From CAZFLM01 sp964519955 (GTDB taxonomy: Bacteria; Armatimonadota; Chthonomonadetes; Chthonomonadales; CAJBBX01), in assembly GCA_964519955.1 (NCBI GenBank), contig CAZFLM010000045.1, forward strand, positions 1-54,489: a stretch of DNA of 54,489 bases. Reading direction: 5' to 3'. Position numbers and translations under genes: made by a program. Of the stretch, positions 46,782 to 54,489 are shown in pieces. The notes below the pieces were generated by a model. That model searched no databases and was not told the DNA's origin. It worked only from the letters and a program-made list of their open reading frames with translations. Numbering within the stretch: position 1 is the stretch's first letter; each line of letters starts with the position of its first letter.

Positions 46782-47825
46782 ATGCGACGAGCGAGCAACC
46801 GGCAGATCGACCTGGCCTTCTACATGGGCCTGCGCGGCAACCGGGCGATGGAAGCCGGCGATCTGGAGCGCGCGGCGGCCTGGCTCACCGCGGCCGAGCG
46901 CGTGAGCCCGGGCTACCTGCCCACCCTCTACTGGCGCGGGAAGCTGGCGCGCGCCAAGGGGCACAACGACGCGGCCAGGCGCCTCTTCCAGGCGGCCGCT
47001 TCCTCGGCGAGCCGACACGACTTCCGGGCCGCCGCACTGGTCGACCTTGCCGAGGCCCTCGACGACGACGGTGAGCACGACCAGGCCCTGGCGGCTGCTC
47101 GCCGCGCCATCGCCGTCCAGGCGATGGGGAACAACACGGACTGGACTCGCTACCACCAGAGCCGCGCCTACCGCAGGCTGGGTCGCGACGCGGCGGAGCG
47201 GGGCGATGCAGACGAGGCCCCGCGGTGCCAGAAGGAGGCCGCGCGCCTGTCACCGGACTCACCCAGCGCGCTGCTGGCCCTCGCCGACGCGCACATGGAG
47301 CGTGACGAGAGGGCCGACGCCGTGGCGTGTCTCCGCAAGGCAGCCGATCTGGCGCAGGGCGACGCCGAGATCCACGGCCGCGTCGGCAACCGGTATGCGC
47401 AGTTGGCGGAGTACGCCGCCGCCGCCGGGGAGTACCTGCGGGCCATCGAGTTGGCGCCGAACGACGCCCGCGGCCACGACGGGCTGGGGTGCGCCTTGTC
47501 GAGGCTCGGCTACCACGAGGAGGCCGAGCGCCAGATCAGGGAGGCGGTGCGGCTCGACCCGAACGACCTGCGCACGCAGACCAACCTCGCCGTCGTCCTG
47601 AAGGATCGCCACGGGCACCGTCCCGCCGCGCGCTGGCTGCGCCAGGTCATCCGCGCGCATCCGGACTGCGCCGAGGCCCACCTCCGCCTCGCCTATGTCC
47701 TCTGGCGCCACGCGAGCCGCAAGACGGTGTGCGCCTCTCTACAGCGGGCGCTGGACCTGGATCCGGATGGCGAGACCGGCCGAAGTGCCCGCGAAGCGCT
47801 GGCCAGGTGGGAGGAACCGGGATGA
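46782..47825 (+). CDS. TPR-repeat protein, tandem copy 1
   Basis: 347 residues made of about eight tetratricopeptide repeats; recognisable units are AAAWLTAAERVSPGYLPTLYWRGKLA, ALAAARRAIAVQAMGNN, LLALADAHMERDERADAVACLRKAADLAQ, AAGEYLRAIELAPNDARGHDGLGCALSRLGYHEEAERQIREAVRLDPNDLRTQTNLAVVLKDR. No signal peptide, so a cytoplasmic scaffold for protein-protein contacts. The ATG 46782 is chosen because GAGG lies about 9 nt upstream; the frame has a TTG five codons earlier. It overlaps copy 2 by ATGA. Pairing with an HExxH gene suggests a joint role, unknown. Confidence 0.82.
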   Translation: MRRASNRQIDLAFYMGLRGNRAMEAGDLERAAAWLTAAERVSPGYLPTLYWRGKLARAKGHNDAARRLFQAAASSASRHDFRAAALVDLAEALDDDGEHDQALAAARRAIAVQAMGNNTDWTRYHQSRAYRRLGRDAAERGDADEAPRCQKEAARLSPDSPSALLALADAHMERDERADAVACLRKAADLAQGDAEIHGRVGNRYAQLAEYAAAAGEYLRAIELAPNDARGHDGLGCALSRLGYHEEAERQIREAVRLDPNDLRTQTNLAVVLKDRHGHRPAARWLRQVIRAHPDCAEAHLRLAYVLWRHASRKTVCASLQRALDLDPDGETGRSAREALARWEEPG

Positions 47826-48904
47826 GTGACTACCAGGGGCGTTGGTACGCCCGGCCACCGAACGGCCGCATCACGGAGCGTCGGGTGACCAGCCTTGCTT
47901 ACTACCTCGGCCACCGGGGTAGCCGGGCTCTGCGCGCCGATGACATGGTCCGTGCCCAGGCGTGGCTCGACTCGGCTGATCGCCTCAAGCCGGGTTACGT
48001 GCCCACCCGGTACTGGCGGGGCGTGCTGGAGAAGAAGCGGGGCAACCTGGACGCAGCCGCCCTCCTGTTGCGGGACGCGGCCGCCGAGGCGGACTCCCTC
48101 GACTATCGCGCCGCGGCCATGGTGGACCTGGCCGAGGTCCAGAGCCTGGCAGGCGAACACGAGCAGGCGATGGACACCGCCCGCCGCGCCATCGCCATCC
48201 AGGCCATGGGCAACAACACTGAGTGGACGCGCTGGCACCAGTCCCGCGCCTACCATGCCCTCGGTTGTGACGCGGCCCGAAATGGCGACCTCGACGAGGC
48301 GCTCCGCTGCCATCGAGAGGCGGTGCGCCTTGCGCCGGACAGCCCGGGGCGGCTCGTCTCGCTGTCAGTCACGCACCGGAAGCGCGACGAGAAGCCCGAG
48401 GCCATCGCGTGTCTGCGCAAGGCAGCCGAACTCGCGCCGGACGATGTGGACATCGCCTACCGCCTGGCGCTCCAGCACGCCAGGTGCGACCAGCCGGCGG
48501 CCGCTGCGGGCCTGTATCTGCGCGCGATAGAGCTGGATCCCGACCACGCGGAGTCACACCATGGCCTCGGATGCGTCCTGCTGAAGCTGGGTCACCGCGA
48601 GGAAGCCGAGCGCCAACTGCGGGAGGCCATCCGTCTGGCGCCGGAAGAGCCGGCCACGCAGGCGAACCTGGGCATCGTCCTGAACGCTCGCTGCGGGCAT
48701 CGCCGGGCGGCTCGATGGCTGCGTCAGGTAATCCGCGACCATCCGGACTGCGCTCTTGCGCACGCCCACCTCGGGTACGTCCTGTGGGGGCACGCGAGTC
48801 CGAAGACTGTGCGAGCCGAGTTCGAGAAGGCGATCGCCCTCGGTGACGAAGAGGTGGCCGGCAAGGCGCGCGCCTGGCTGGCCAACTACGAGGAGGCGCC
48901 GTAG
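47822..48904 (+). CDS. TPR-repeat protein, tandem copy 2
   Basis: 360 residues starting MSDYQGRWYARPPNGRITERR; overlaps copy 1 by 4 nt (ATGA). Long stretches match copy 1 closely: VPTRYWRGVLEKKRGNLDAAALLLRDAAA, QAMGNNTEWTRWHQSRAYHALGCDAARNGDLDEALRCHREAVRLAPDSP, ACLRKAAELAPDDVDIAYRL, LYLRAIELDPDHAESHHGLGCVLLKLGHREEAERQLREAIRLAPEEPATQANLGIVLN and RAARWLRQVIRDHPDC. This is clearly a tandem duplication. The N-terminal 20 residues differ and give the copies different partners or ends. Cytoplasmic. Confidence 0.82.
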   Translation: MSDYQGRWYARPPNGRITERRVTSLAYYLGHRGSRALRADDMVRAQAWLDSADRLKPGYVPTRYWRGVLEKKRGNLDAAALLLRDAAAEADSLDYRAAAMVDLAEVQSLAGEHEQAMDTARRAIAIQAMGNNTEWTRWHQSRAYHALGCDAARNGDLDEALRCHREAVRLAPDSPGRLVSLSVTHRKRDEKPEAIACLRKAAELAPDDVDIAYRLALQHARCDQPAAAAGLYLRAIELDPDHAESHHGLGCVLLKLGHREEAERQLREAIRLAPEEPATQANLGIVLNARCGHRRAARWLRQVIRDHPDCALAHAHLGYVLWGHASPKTVRAEFEKAIALGDEEVAGKARAWLANYEEAP

Positions 48905-48930
48905 CCCGATCGATCGGTTGACGGTGCCGA

Positions 48931-48960
48931 GCGGGCAGCGACGCCTGCCCCACCACAGCG
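48931..48960 (+). repeat. Degenerate copy of the array core repeat
   Basis: GCGGGCAGCGACGCCTGCCC followed by CACCACAGCG, matching the core of the 1-437 array at most positions. Part of the 172-nt gap between the TPR and transglutaminase genes, which otherwise shows nothing clear. Confidence 0.5.
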
Positions 48961-49076
48961 CCAACGCGGGGCATGGGCGGTCGAGTGCGCCGTGACCGTG
49001 TCCCACTATCGCTAGATGTCGCATCCGCGCTCTCGGGCCAACACGGGCCTGCCGCGCACCCCCCTGGAGGAACCGA

Positions 49077-51092
49077 ATGACGGCCGTACCCAGATGGACA
49101 ACTGCTGGTGCTCTGCTCGCCATGGCCGGTCTGCTGCTGGTCTGCCCGTCGACCCTGGCGCAGGGCGCGAAGAAGCCGAGGCCGACGCCCAAGCCTGCAT
49201 CCGGCGCGAAGCCTGCGCAGACCGCGGCCCGCCCGCCGCTAGACGCGGAGATCAGGGCAGCGCTCAAGGCGGCGCCGTCGGCCAAGGACTACCCGAACGA
49301 CGATTGGGCGGCACTGATCGACCTCGAGGACGTGACCGTTGCACCGGATGGCACCACGACGGCTACGTTCCGATATGCGTTCAAGGTGCTGACGGAAGGC
49401 GGCAAGCGCTACGGCGATGTGGCACGGAGCTACACGAGCAGCTATGAGGACCTGCAACTCGTGTATGCCCGCACCATCCGCAAGGACGGCTCGGTCGTCT
49501 ACGTGGATTCGAAGGACGTGAAGCGCACATCGGTCTACTCGGCGTACCCGCTGTATGACGACTCGAAGGTGCTGCGCTTCTCGATGCCGGCCGTCGAGGA
49601 GGGCTGCGTCATCGAGTACGCGTACCGCGAGGTCACGCGCCCCAAGGTCATGCCCGGCCACCACTTCGAGCACTGGTCGTTCGCCAGCTACAACCCGGTG
49701 CTTCTCAGTCGCCTGAGGATGACGGTGCCCAAGGGCGCCGTGCTGAAGACGAAGATTCACAATGCCGACAAGCTCAAGCCGCTGATCGCGCAGGGGCCCG
49801 GGGACACGCAGACCTACACATGGGAGATGCGCGACTTCGGCACGGTCGACCCAGAGCCTTCGATGCCCAGCATCAGCGAGATCCGTCCCTGGATGCAGAT
49901 CTCCTCGCTGGACTCGTGGAAGGCCGTCGGCAAGTGGTTCCGCGCCCTCCAGAAGCCGCAGGCCGCCTCGACGCCGGCGATCCGCGCTGCGGTGACCAAG
50001 CTGATCGAGGGCGCGAAGGACGACGACGAGAAGGCGAAGCGCCTCTACGAGTGGGTCTCAACGAAGGTCCGCTACGTGGCTGTGGAGCTGGGCCAGTCGG
50101 CCTATCAGCCGCATCGCGCCTCCGAGGTCTACGGGAAGCTGTACGGCGACTGCAAGGACAAGGCCAACCTGCTCATCACGATGCTCGCCGAAGCGGGCAT
50201 CAAGGCAGACCCGGTGCTGCTGTCGGCCGGCGATACCGACAAGACCTCCGAGGCCCTGCCCTCGCCGCACGCCTTCGACCACTGCATCGCGCTTGCGCAC
50301 GTGGGCGGCAAGGACGTCTGGCTGGACGCGACGGCCACGTCGTGCGCCTATGGCGACATCCCCCAGGCCGACCGCGGCTCCGAGGCGCTGGTGGTGACCG
50401 ATGACGGCGGGTCCTTCGTTACCGTGCCTACGTTCAAGACCGGCGAGGACAGCGCGGAGCACTTCAGCACCATCACGCTGGCCGCCGACGGTAGCGCGGA
50501 CGCGGAGTACCGTTCGGCCAACCGCGGGAACTACGCACAGGCATACCGTCGCGGGTTCCGCGACGTCACGCCCGACCAGTTGGATCAGTACATCCAGCGC
50601 CAGGTCCAGCAGATCGCCACCGGCGCCACGCTCAAGGCCCATCACGAGTCCGATCCCAAGGTGAACGTCGATCCATACGAGGACATGCTGGCCGTCCACG
50701 CACCGTCGTTCGCGAAGAAGAGCGGCGACATGCTGATGCTCACCGTGAGCATGATCGCGCCCACGTCGTCCGGCAGCCCGTTCTCGAAGGAGAAGCGCGT
50801 GTGGCCGATCGTACAGGAGTGCGACGTCGTCTTCGATATGTCCGGCACGGTCAACCTGCCCGAGGGGTTTGAGGCAATCGGCATCCCTGAGCCGGTTCAC
50901 GCTTCGTGCGCGCTTCTAGACTACGAGCGGACCATCACGAAGTCGCCGGACGGCAAGTCGCTCAAGGTGACCGCGCGCTGCCACTACAAGCCCGGGCGCG
51001 CTCCAGCGAGCGACTACGCGGCCATCCGAGACTGCTTCAATGCCCCGGCCAAGGCCGACGAGGAGCAGATCGTGCTGCGCAAGAAGCAGTAG
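49077..51092 (+). CDS. Secreted DUF3857/transglutaminase-core protein, tandem copy 1
   Basis: 671 residues. Signal peptide TTAGALLAMAGLLLVCPSTLA. N-terminal DUF3857 beta region (about 55-265; FKVLTEGGKRYGDVARSYTSSYEDLQLVYARTIRKDGSVV), then a transglutaminase-core domain (about 275-425) with triad C359 in YGDCKDKANLL, H402 in FDHCIALAHVGGK and D417 in VWLDATATS. C-terminal beta part to the end. Such proteins occur in Bacteroidetes/Planctomycetes as secreted or periplasmic proteases or crosslinkers of unknown substrate. GGAGG before ATG. It shares long identical blocks with the next gene, including VEAL-to-LITMLAEAGIKADPVL and the closing KPGRAPASDYAAIR...QIVLRKKQ. Confidence 0.85.
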   Translation: MTAVPRWTTAGALLAMAGLLLVCPSTLAQGAKKPRPTPKPASGAKPAQTAARPPLDAEIRAALKAAPSAKDYPNDDWAALIDLEDVTVAPDGTTTATFRYAFKVLTEGGKRYGDVARSYTSSYEDLQLVYARTIRKDGSVVYVDSKDVKRTSVYSAYPLYDDSKVLRFSMPAVEEGCVIEYAYREVTRPKVMPGHHFEHWSFASYNPVLLSRLRMTVPKGAVLKTKIHNADKLKPLIAQGPGDTQTYTWEMRDFGTVDPEPSMPSISEIRPWMQISSLDSWKAVGKWFRALQKPQAASTPAIRAAVTKLIEGAKDDDEKAKRLYEWVSTKVRYVAVELGQSAYQPHRASEVYGKLYGDCKDKANLLITMLAEAGIKADPVLLSAGDTDKTSEALPSPHAFDHCIALAHVGGKDVWLDATATSCAYGDIPQADRGSEALVVTDDGGSFVTVPTFKTGEDSAEHFSTITLAADGSADAEYRSANRGNYAQAYRRGFRDVTPDQLDQYIQRQVQQIATGATLKAHHESDPKVNVDPYEDMLAVHAPSFAKKSGDMLMLTVSMIAPTSSGSPFSKEKRVWPIVQECDVVFDMSGTVNLPEGFEAIGIPEPVHASCALLDYERTITKSPDGKSLKVTARCHYKPGRAPASDYAAIRDCFNAPAKADEEQIVLRKKQ

Positions 51093-51199
51093 GCGTAGCT
51101 GTGGGCCGATGCGTCCGGCCGCCTTTGCCGGCGCACGCGGCGCTCCTGAGCACTGAACGTTGCGCAGGTGCCTGCGCGACATCCCCCCGGAGGTATGAG

Positions 51200-53212
51200 A
51201 TGACGGTTGTACCCAGATGCGCAACCGCGGGCAGCGTGTTGGCCGTCGCTGGCCTGCTGCTGAGCGCCTGCCCACTCTGCGCCGCCCAGAAGGCGCATGC
51301 GGCCAAGACCAAGCCTGCGGCGGCCCAGGCGAGCCCGCAGTTGGTCCAGCCGCCGCTCGACGATGAGATCAAGGCCGCGCTGAAGGCGGCGCCGTCGGCC
51401 AAGGACTACCCGAACAGCGACTATGCCACGCTGCTCGACGTGGCGGACGTGAAGGTTCTGCCCGACGGCACGGTCACTGGCACGCACCGCGAGGCGTACA
51501 AGGTGTTCAACGAGCGCGGGCGCCAGTTGGCCGACGTGTCGCTCTACTATGCCTCGAGCTATCAGAGCGTCGACCTCGTCTACGCGCGCACCATCAAGAA
51601 GAACGGGACGGTGGTCTATGTGAAGCCCTCCGAGGTCCACCGGACCTCAGTGTTCGCCGAGTACCCGCTCTACGATGACTCCAAGGCAGTCAAGTTCTCG
51701 ATGCCCGCCGTCGAGGACGGATGCGTGATCGAGTACCTCAGCCGGCGGAAGACGCTCGCCAAGCTGATGCCGGGCCAACACGCGGTGAACTGGGGCTTCA
51801 CCAACTACCAGCCGGTGCAGGTCAGCCGGCTGCGCATGACGCTGCCTGCCGCGATCGTGCCGAAGTACAAAGTGCACAATGCCGCCAATGTGGAGCAGAC
51901 CGTCACGACGTCGGCTGACGGAGCGCTCAAGACCTACACCTGGCAGATGTCGAAGATCCCTCCGGTCGACCCAGAGCCCATGATGCCGGAGATCAAGGAG
52001 TTCCGCCCCTGGATGGAGGTGTCGTCGGCGGACTCGTGGGGCGCCGTCGGCAAGTGGTTTCGCGATCTCCAGAAGCCGCAAGCCGTCGCGACACCGGCGA
52101 TCCGTGCCACGGTCGCCAAGTTGACCGCCGGGTGCAAGACAGACGACGAGAAGGCCAAGGCCCTCTACGACTGGGTGGCCAGCAAGGTGCGCTACGTCGC
52201 AGTCGAGCTTGGTATGTCGGCGTTCCAGCCCCACAAGGCCTCCGAGGTGTACGACAAGCTGTACGGCGACTGCAAGGACAAGGCCAACCTGCTGATCACG
52301 ATGCTCGCGGAGGCGGGCATCAAGGCGGACCCGGTCCTCGTGCCGGCGAACGAGCACCTGACCCTCGCGGAACAGCTTCCCGCGCCGCGCCGGTTCAACC
52401 ACTGCATCGCTCTGGCGCACGTCGGTGGCAGAGACGTATGGCTCGACGCGACCGCCGACTCGTGCGCGTACGGGGCCATTCCGGAGGCCGACCGAGGCAC
52501 GTCGGCTCTCGTCATCACGGACGCCGGCAGCGAGCTGCGGACGGTACCGGCATCGAAGCCCGGCGAGACCGGGGTGAGCATCACGCGAGACCTGAAGCTA
52601 GCGACCGACGGCGCCGGCGACAGCCGCATCGTCATCGAAATGACCGGAATGTACGGCGAGGGCGCACGCGCCGCCTACCGGCGCCTGACGCCTGAGTTGG
52701 TGCAGCAGGCATCCGATGGGCTGGCGCAGGCGCTGGGGGCCGGCTCCAAGCTCCTATCCCATCGGGAATCGGACCCCAAAGTGAATACGGATCCGTTCCG
52801 CATGTCGTTCGAGGTGCACACGCCCGCCTTGGCGACCAAGAGCGGCGACCTGCTGATCGTGCCACTGCGCACACCGGCCCTGTCAGCGGACGCCAGTTCG
52901 CTCGCCAACGAGAAGCGGGTCTTGCCGCTCGTGTCCTACTACGAGATGAGTATGCGTGCCACAAGTACCATCGCGCTGCCGGAGGGCTACGAGGTGATGA
53001 GCCTTCCCAGCGAGGTCAGTGTGTCGTCGGCGCTGCTGGACTACACGCGAACGGCCACCCGCTCTGCCGACGGGCGCTCGGTGGTGGTCTCGTCGACCGG
53101 TCACTACAAGCCGGGGAGGGCCGCTGCATCCGACTACACCACGGTCCGGGCCGCGTTCCAGGCGCCGGCCAAGGCGGACGTCGAGCAGCTCGTTCTGCGC
53201 AAGAAGCAGTAG
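51200..53212 (+). CDS. Secreted DUF3857/transglutaminase-core protein, tandem copy 2
   Basis: 670 residues with signal peptide TAGSVLAVAGLLLSACPLCAA. Same architecture as copy 1: DUF3857-like region, then transglutaminase-core triad C358 (YGDCKDKANLL), H401 (FNHCIALAHVGG) and D416 (VWLDATADS). Differs most in the C-terminal beta region and in a Tyr/Arg-rich part of the DUF3857. The start ATG 51200 has GGAGGT about 6-7 nt upstream. Tandem duplication with copy 1, separated by a 107-nt gap. A hairpin (53267-53297) after the stop closes the pair before the pseudopilin gene. Crosslinking or proteolysis is inferred from the fold only. Confidence 0.85.
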   Translation: MTVVPRCATAGSVLAVAGLLLSACPLCAAQKAHAAKTKPAAAQASPQLVQPPLDDEIKAALKAAPSAKDYPNSDYATLLDVADVKVLPDGTVTGTHREAYKVFNERGRQLADVSLYYASSYQSVDLVYARTIKKNGTVVYVKPSEVHRTSVFAEYPLYDDSKAVKFSMPAVEDGCVIEYLSRRKTLAKLMPGQHAVNWGFTNYQPVQVSRLRMTLPAAIVPKYKVHNAANVEQTVTTSADGALKTYTWQMSKIPPVDPEPMMPEIKEFRPWMEVSSADSWGAVGKWFRDLQKPQAVATPAIRATVAKLTAGCKTDDEKAKALYDWVASKVRYVAVELGMSAFQPHKASEVYDKLYGDCKDKANLLITMLAEAGIKADPVLVPANEHLTLAEQLPAPRRFNHCIALAHVGGRDVWLDATADSCAYGAIPEADRGTSALVITDAGSELRTVPASKPGETGVSITRDLKLATDGAGDSRIVIEMTGMYGEGARAAYRRLTPELVQQASDGLAQALGAGSKLLSHRESDPKVNTDPFRMSFEVHTPALATKSGDLLIVPLRTPALSADASSLANEKRVLPLVSYYEMSMRATSTIALPEGYEVMSLPSEVSVSSALLDYTRTATRSADGRSVVVSSTGHYKPGRAAASDYTTVRAAFQAPAKADVEQLVLRKKQ

Positions 53213-53266
53213 GACGGAACCTCACCCAGCAGCCTGCCGCGCAAGCCGGACAGCGGGTATCCTGAT

Positions 53267-53297
53267 GTGTGTGGGCCTCGTGACGGGGCCCACACAC
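53267..53297 (+). terminator. Hairpin terminator after the transglutaminase pair
   Basis: Perfect 11-bp stem GTGTGTGGGCC (53267-53277) / GGCCCACACAC (53287-53297) with a 9-nt loop, 54 nt after the stop. No T-tract, but the position between two units fits a terminator. Confidence 0.6.
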
Positions 53298-53322
53298 CAC
53301 CACCGCGATGTGAGGAGACCGC

Positions 53323-54099
53323 ATGAACTGCCCACAGCGTAGAGCATTCACCCTCATCGAACTGCTAGTTGTTATCGCGATTATCGCGATTCTGGCAGCC
53401 ATCCTGTTCCCCGTGTTCGCCCAGGCCCGCGAGAAGGCCCGCACCATCTCCTGCCTCTCCAACATGAAGCAGATCGGTACGGGCATCATGATGTACACCC
53501 AGGACTACGACGAGCGCATCTTCTTCCGTGTCGGCTGGAAGAACTCGCGGTCCGGCTACATCGCCACTGCCGATTCGCTGCGCTGGTGGAACCAGTTGAT
53601 GCCGTACCTCAAGAGCGGCGACGTGTTCCGCTGCGCCAGCGACTCGACCCCGACGGCCAGCCCCAACGCCCAGAGCCAGAAGGTCATTCCGCGGTCCTAC
53701 ATGGCTCTCTCCTGCGCCGAGAGCCTCGGGCTGGCCCAGCTCGACAGCCCGGTCGACACGATCATCATCACCGAGAAGTGGTCCGACCGCACGGATAGCT
53801 GGATCGAACCCTGGCTGGGTAACATGGGGCCCGATCCCAACGACGCGTCGAAGATGTACGTGACCGCCAACCGGCACAGCGGCCAGATCAACTGCGCCTT
53901 CTTCGATGGCCATGCCAAGTTGACGCGGGCGGGCGCCATCCAGCACAGCAAGGACCTGTCGGGCTGCAACCTGATCTACCGCTACCCGTTCGCCGACTAC
54001 TCGGGCACGACCACCCCGACCGTCTACACGCCGAGCAGCAGTGCCGCCACGCCGAACATCTGCACGCCGTCCGCCGCGAACGGCTTCACCTACCCGTAG
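53323..54099 (+). CDS. Secreted pseudopilin, H-x9-DG type, second copy
   Basis: 258 residues. Class III leader RRA-FTLIELLVVIAIIAILAAILFPVFAQAREKART followed by SCLSNMKQIGTGIMMYTQDYDE, the canonical Armatimonadota/Planctomycetota pattern, and C-terminal H-x9-DG (HSGQINCAFFDG). The mid-part has RCASDSTPTASP and six Cys; a Thr/Ser-rich tail ends the protein. TGAGGAG before ATG. Unlike the first copy it has no riboswitch and lies directly before a small secreted protein gene, with which it may form a secretion unit. Likely processed by a prepilin peptidase and displayed on a pilus-like fibre or secreted. Confidence 0.85.
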   Translation: MNCPQRRAFTLIELLVVIAIIAILAAILFPVFAQAREKARTISCLSNMKQIGTGIMMYTQDYDERIFFRVGWKNSRSGYIATADSLRWWNQLMPYLKSGDVFRCASDSTPTASPNAQSQKVIPRSYMALSCAESLGLAQLDSPVDTIIITEKWSDRTDSWIEPWLGNMGPDPNDASKMYVTANRHSGQINCAFFDGHAKLTRAGAIQHSKDLSGCNLIYRYPFADYSGTTTPTVYTPSSSAATPNICTPSAANGFTYP

Positions 54100-54111
54100 A
54101 AGGAGCGCATC

Positions 54112-54489
54112 ATGCCCACCAACCGCCGCCTCATTGCAGCCTGCCTGTGCGCCGCCCTCTCCGCCGCGTGCGCGGCCAGCTCTCTCGCTCAGCAGCCCGC
54201 CGCCGGTGCCGCCCCCGCCGCCAAGCCCGGCACGCCGAAGTCCGCGCGCTGGCAGGTGAGCTGGGCCGTCGATCCGGACATCGCCAAGGTGAAGGGCAGC
54301 CCCAAGCCGACCACCATCGAGCAACTCATCACCTACAAGCGCCCGAAGGACCTGCCGCTCGTGGGCACGGCGCCGGAGTGGTATCGCACGCACCGGCTCG
54401 ACCCCATCGAGACGACGCTCTGGAAGATCACGGCGACCATCGTCAATGTGGCGTCCGAGCGCGACGGCGATTACCGCCTGACCGTGGCC
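54112..54489 (+). CDS. Secreted protein of unknown function (truncated by window end)
   Basis: ATG 54112, with AGGAG upstream, 12 nt after the pseudopilin stop. First 126 residues available. Signal peptide MPTNRRLIAACLCAALSAACAASSLAQ, then an Ala/Pro/Lys spacer and a mature part with SWAVDPDIAKVKGSPKPTT, YRTHRLDPIETTLWKITATIVNV and ERDGDYRLTVA, a small beta-like domain. Close spacing to the pseudopilin suggests one operon. Partial, so no length or C-terminus can be judged. Confidence 0.7.
   Translation, partial: MPTNRRLIAACLCAALSAACAASSLAQQPAAGAAPAAKPGTPKSARWQVSWAVDPDIAKVKGSPKPTTIEQLITYKRPKDLPLVGTAPEWYRTHRLDPIETTLWKITATIVNVASERDGDYRLTVA

Overview
The window is GC-rich bacterial DNA, tightly packed with genes on both strands. 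Two secreted pseudopilins with a type IV prepilin leader and a C-terminal H-x9-DG motif (28877-29620, 53323-54099), many orphan secreted proteins, a cobalamin aptamer and a LamG/hydrazine-synthase-alpha-like cytochrome suggest an Armatimonadota-type genome. A Planctomycetota relative is a weaker alternative. The phylum call is inference from gene style. No phage, integrase, transposase, CRISPR, rRNA or tRNA gene was seen. The RNA features found are tmRNA, a cobalamin riboswitch and several structured repeats.

Layout. 1-437 is a 79-bp tandem repeat array. 450-2981 holds murF and ddl, divergent, for successive D-Ala-D-Ala steps of peptidoglycan synthesis. 2989-3450 holds ssrA (tmRNA) with its promoter and a terminator shared with ddl. 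3591-6484 holds a serine hydrolase, a membrane protein and a glutamate formimidoyltransferase. 6623-12612 holds a membrane GAF-GAF-GGDEF diguanylate cyclase, a very large SLBB polysaccharide-export protein and a small Tat-exported protein. 12822-15232 is a coupled PqaA-like hydrolase and outer-membrane barrel pair. 15298-19572 (minus) is an apparent operon of four secreted unknowns, led by a protein whose signal peptide is encoded by a CT dinucleotide run. 19751-22825 is the cytochrome-like protein. 23031-24409 is scpA-scpB. 24704-28548 holds a GH32 enzyme, a nucleotidyltransferase, a secreted protein and an Fe-S uracil-DNA glycosylase.

28877-30057 is a transcription unit in which a sigma-70 promoter, a cobalamin riboswitch and an intrinsic terminator precede a pseudopilin gene. 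30114-35345 holds a LOG-family phosphoribohydrolase, acetyl-CoA synthetase and a CoA-transferase/GNAT fusion (acetate-acetyl-CoA metabolism). 35440-37143 is an alpha-amylase. 37336-44810 (minus) is a CusB/RND/TolC-type tripartite efflux locus with heavy-metal-binding motifs. Its adaptor is frameshifted and its permease carries an in-frame stop, so it looks broken, recoded or misassembled. 45034-54489 holds a Gfo/Idh/MocA oxidoreductase, an HExxH protein, two tandem TPR proteins, two tandem DUF3857-transglutaminase proteins, a second pseudopilin and a truncated secreted protein.

The most unusual signals are: (1) the cobalamin riboswitch upstream of a pseudopilin; (2) a dispersed three-hairpin element in four copies with compensatory stem changes; (3) the CT repeat inside the signal peptide of a secreted protein heading an uncharacterised operon; and (4) the clustered lesions in the metal-efflux operon.
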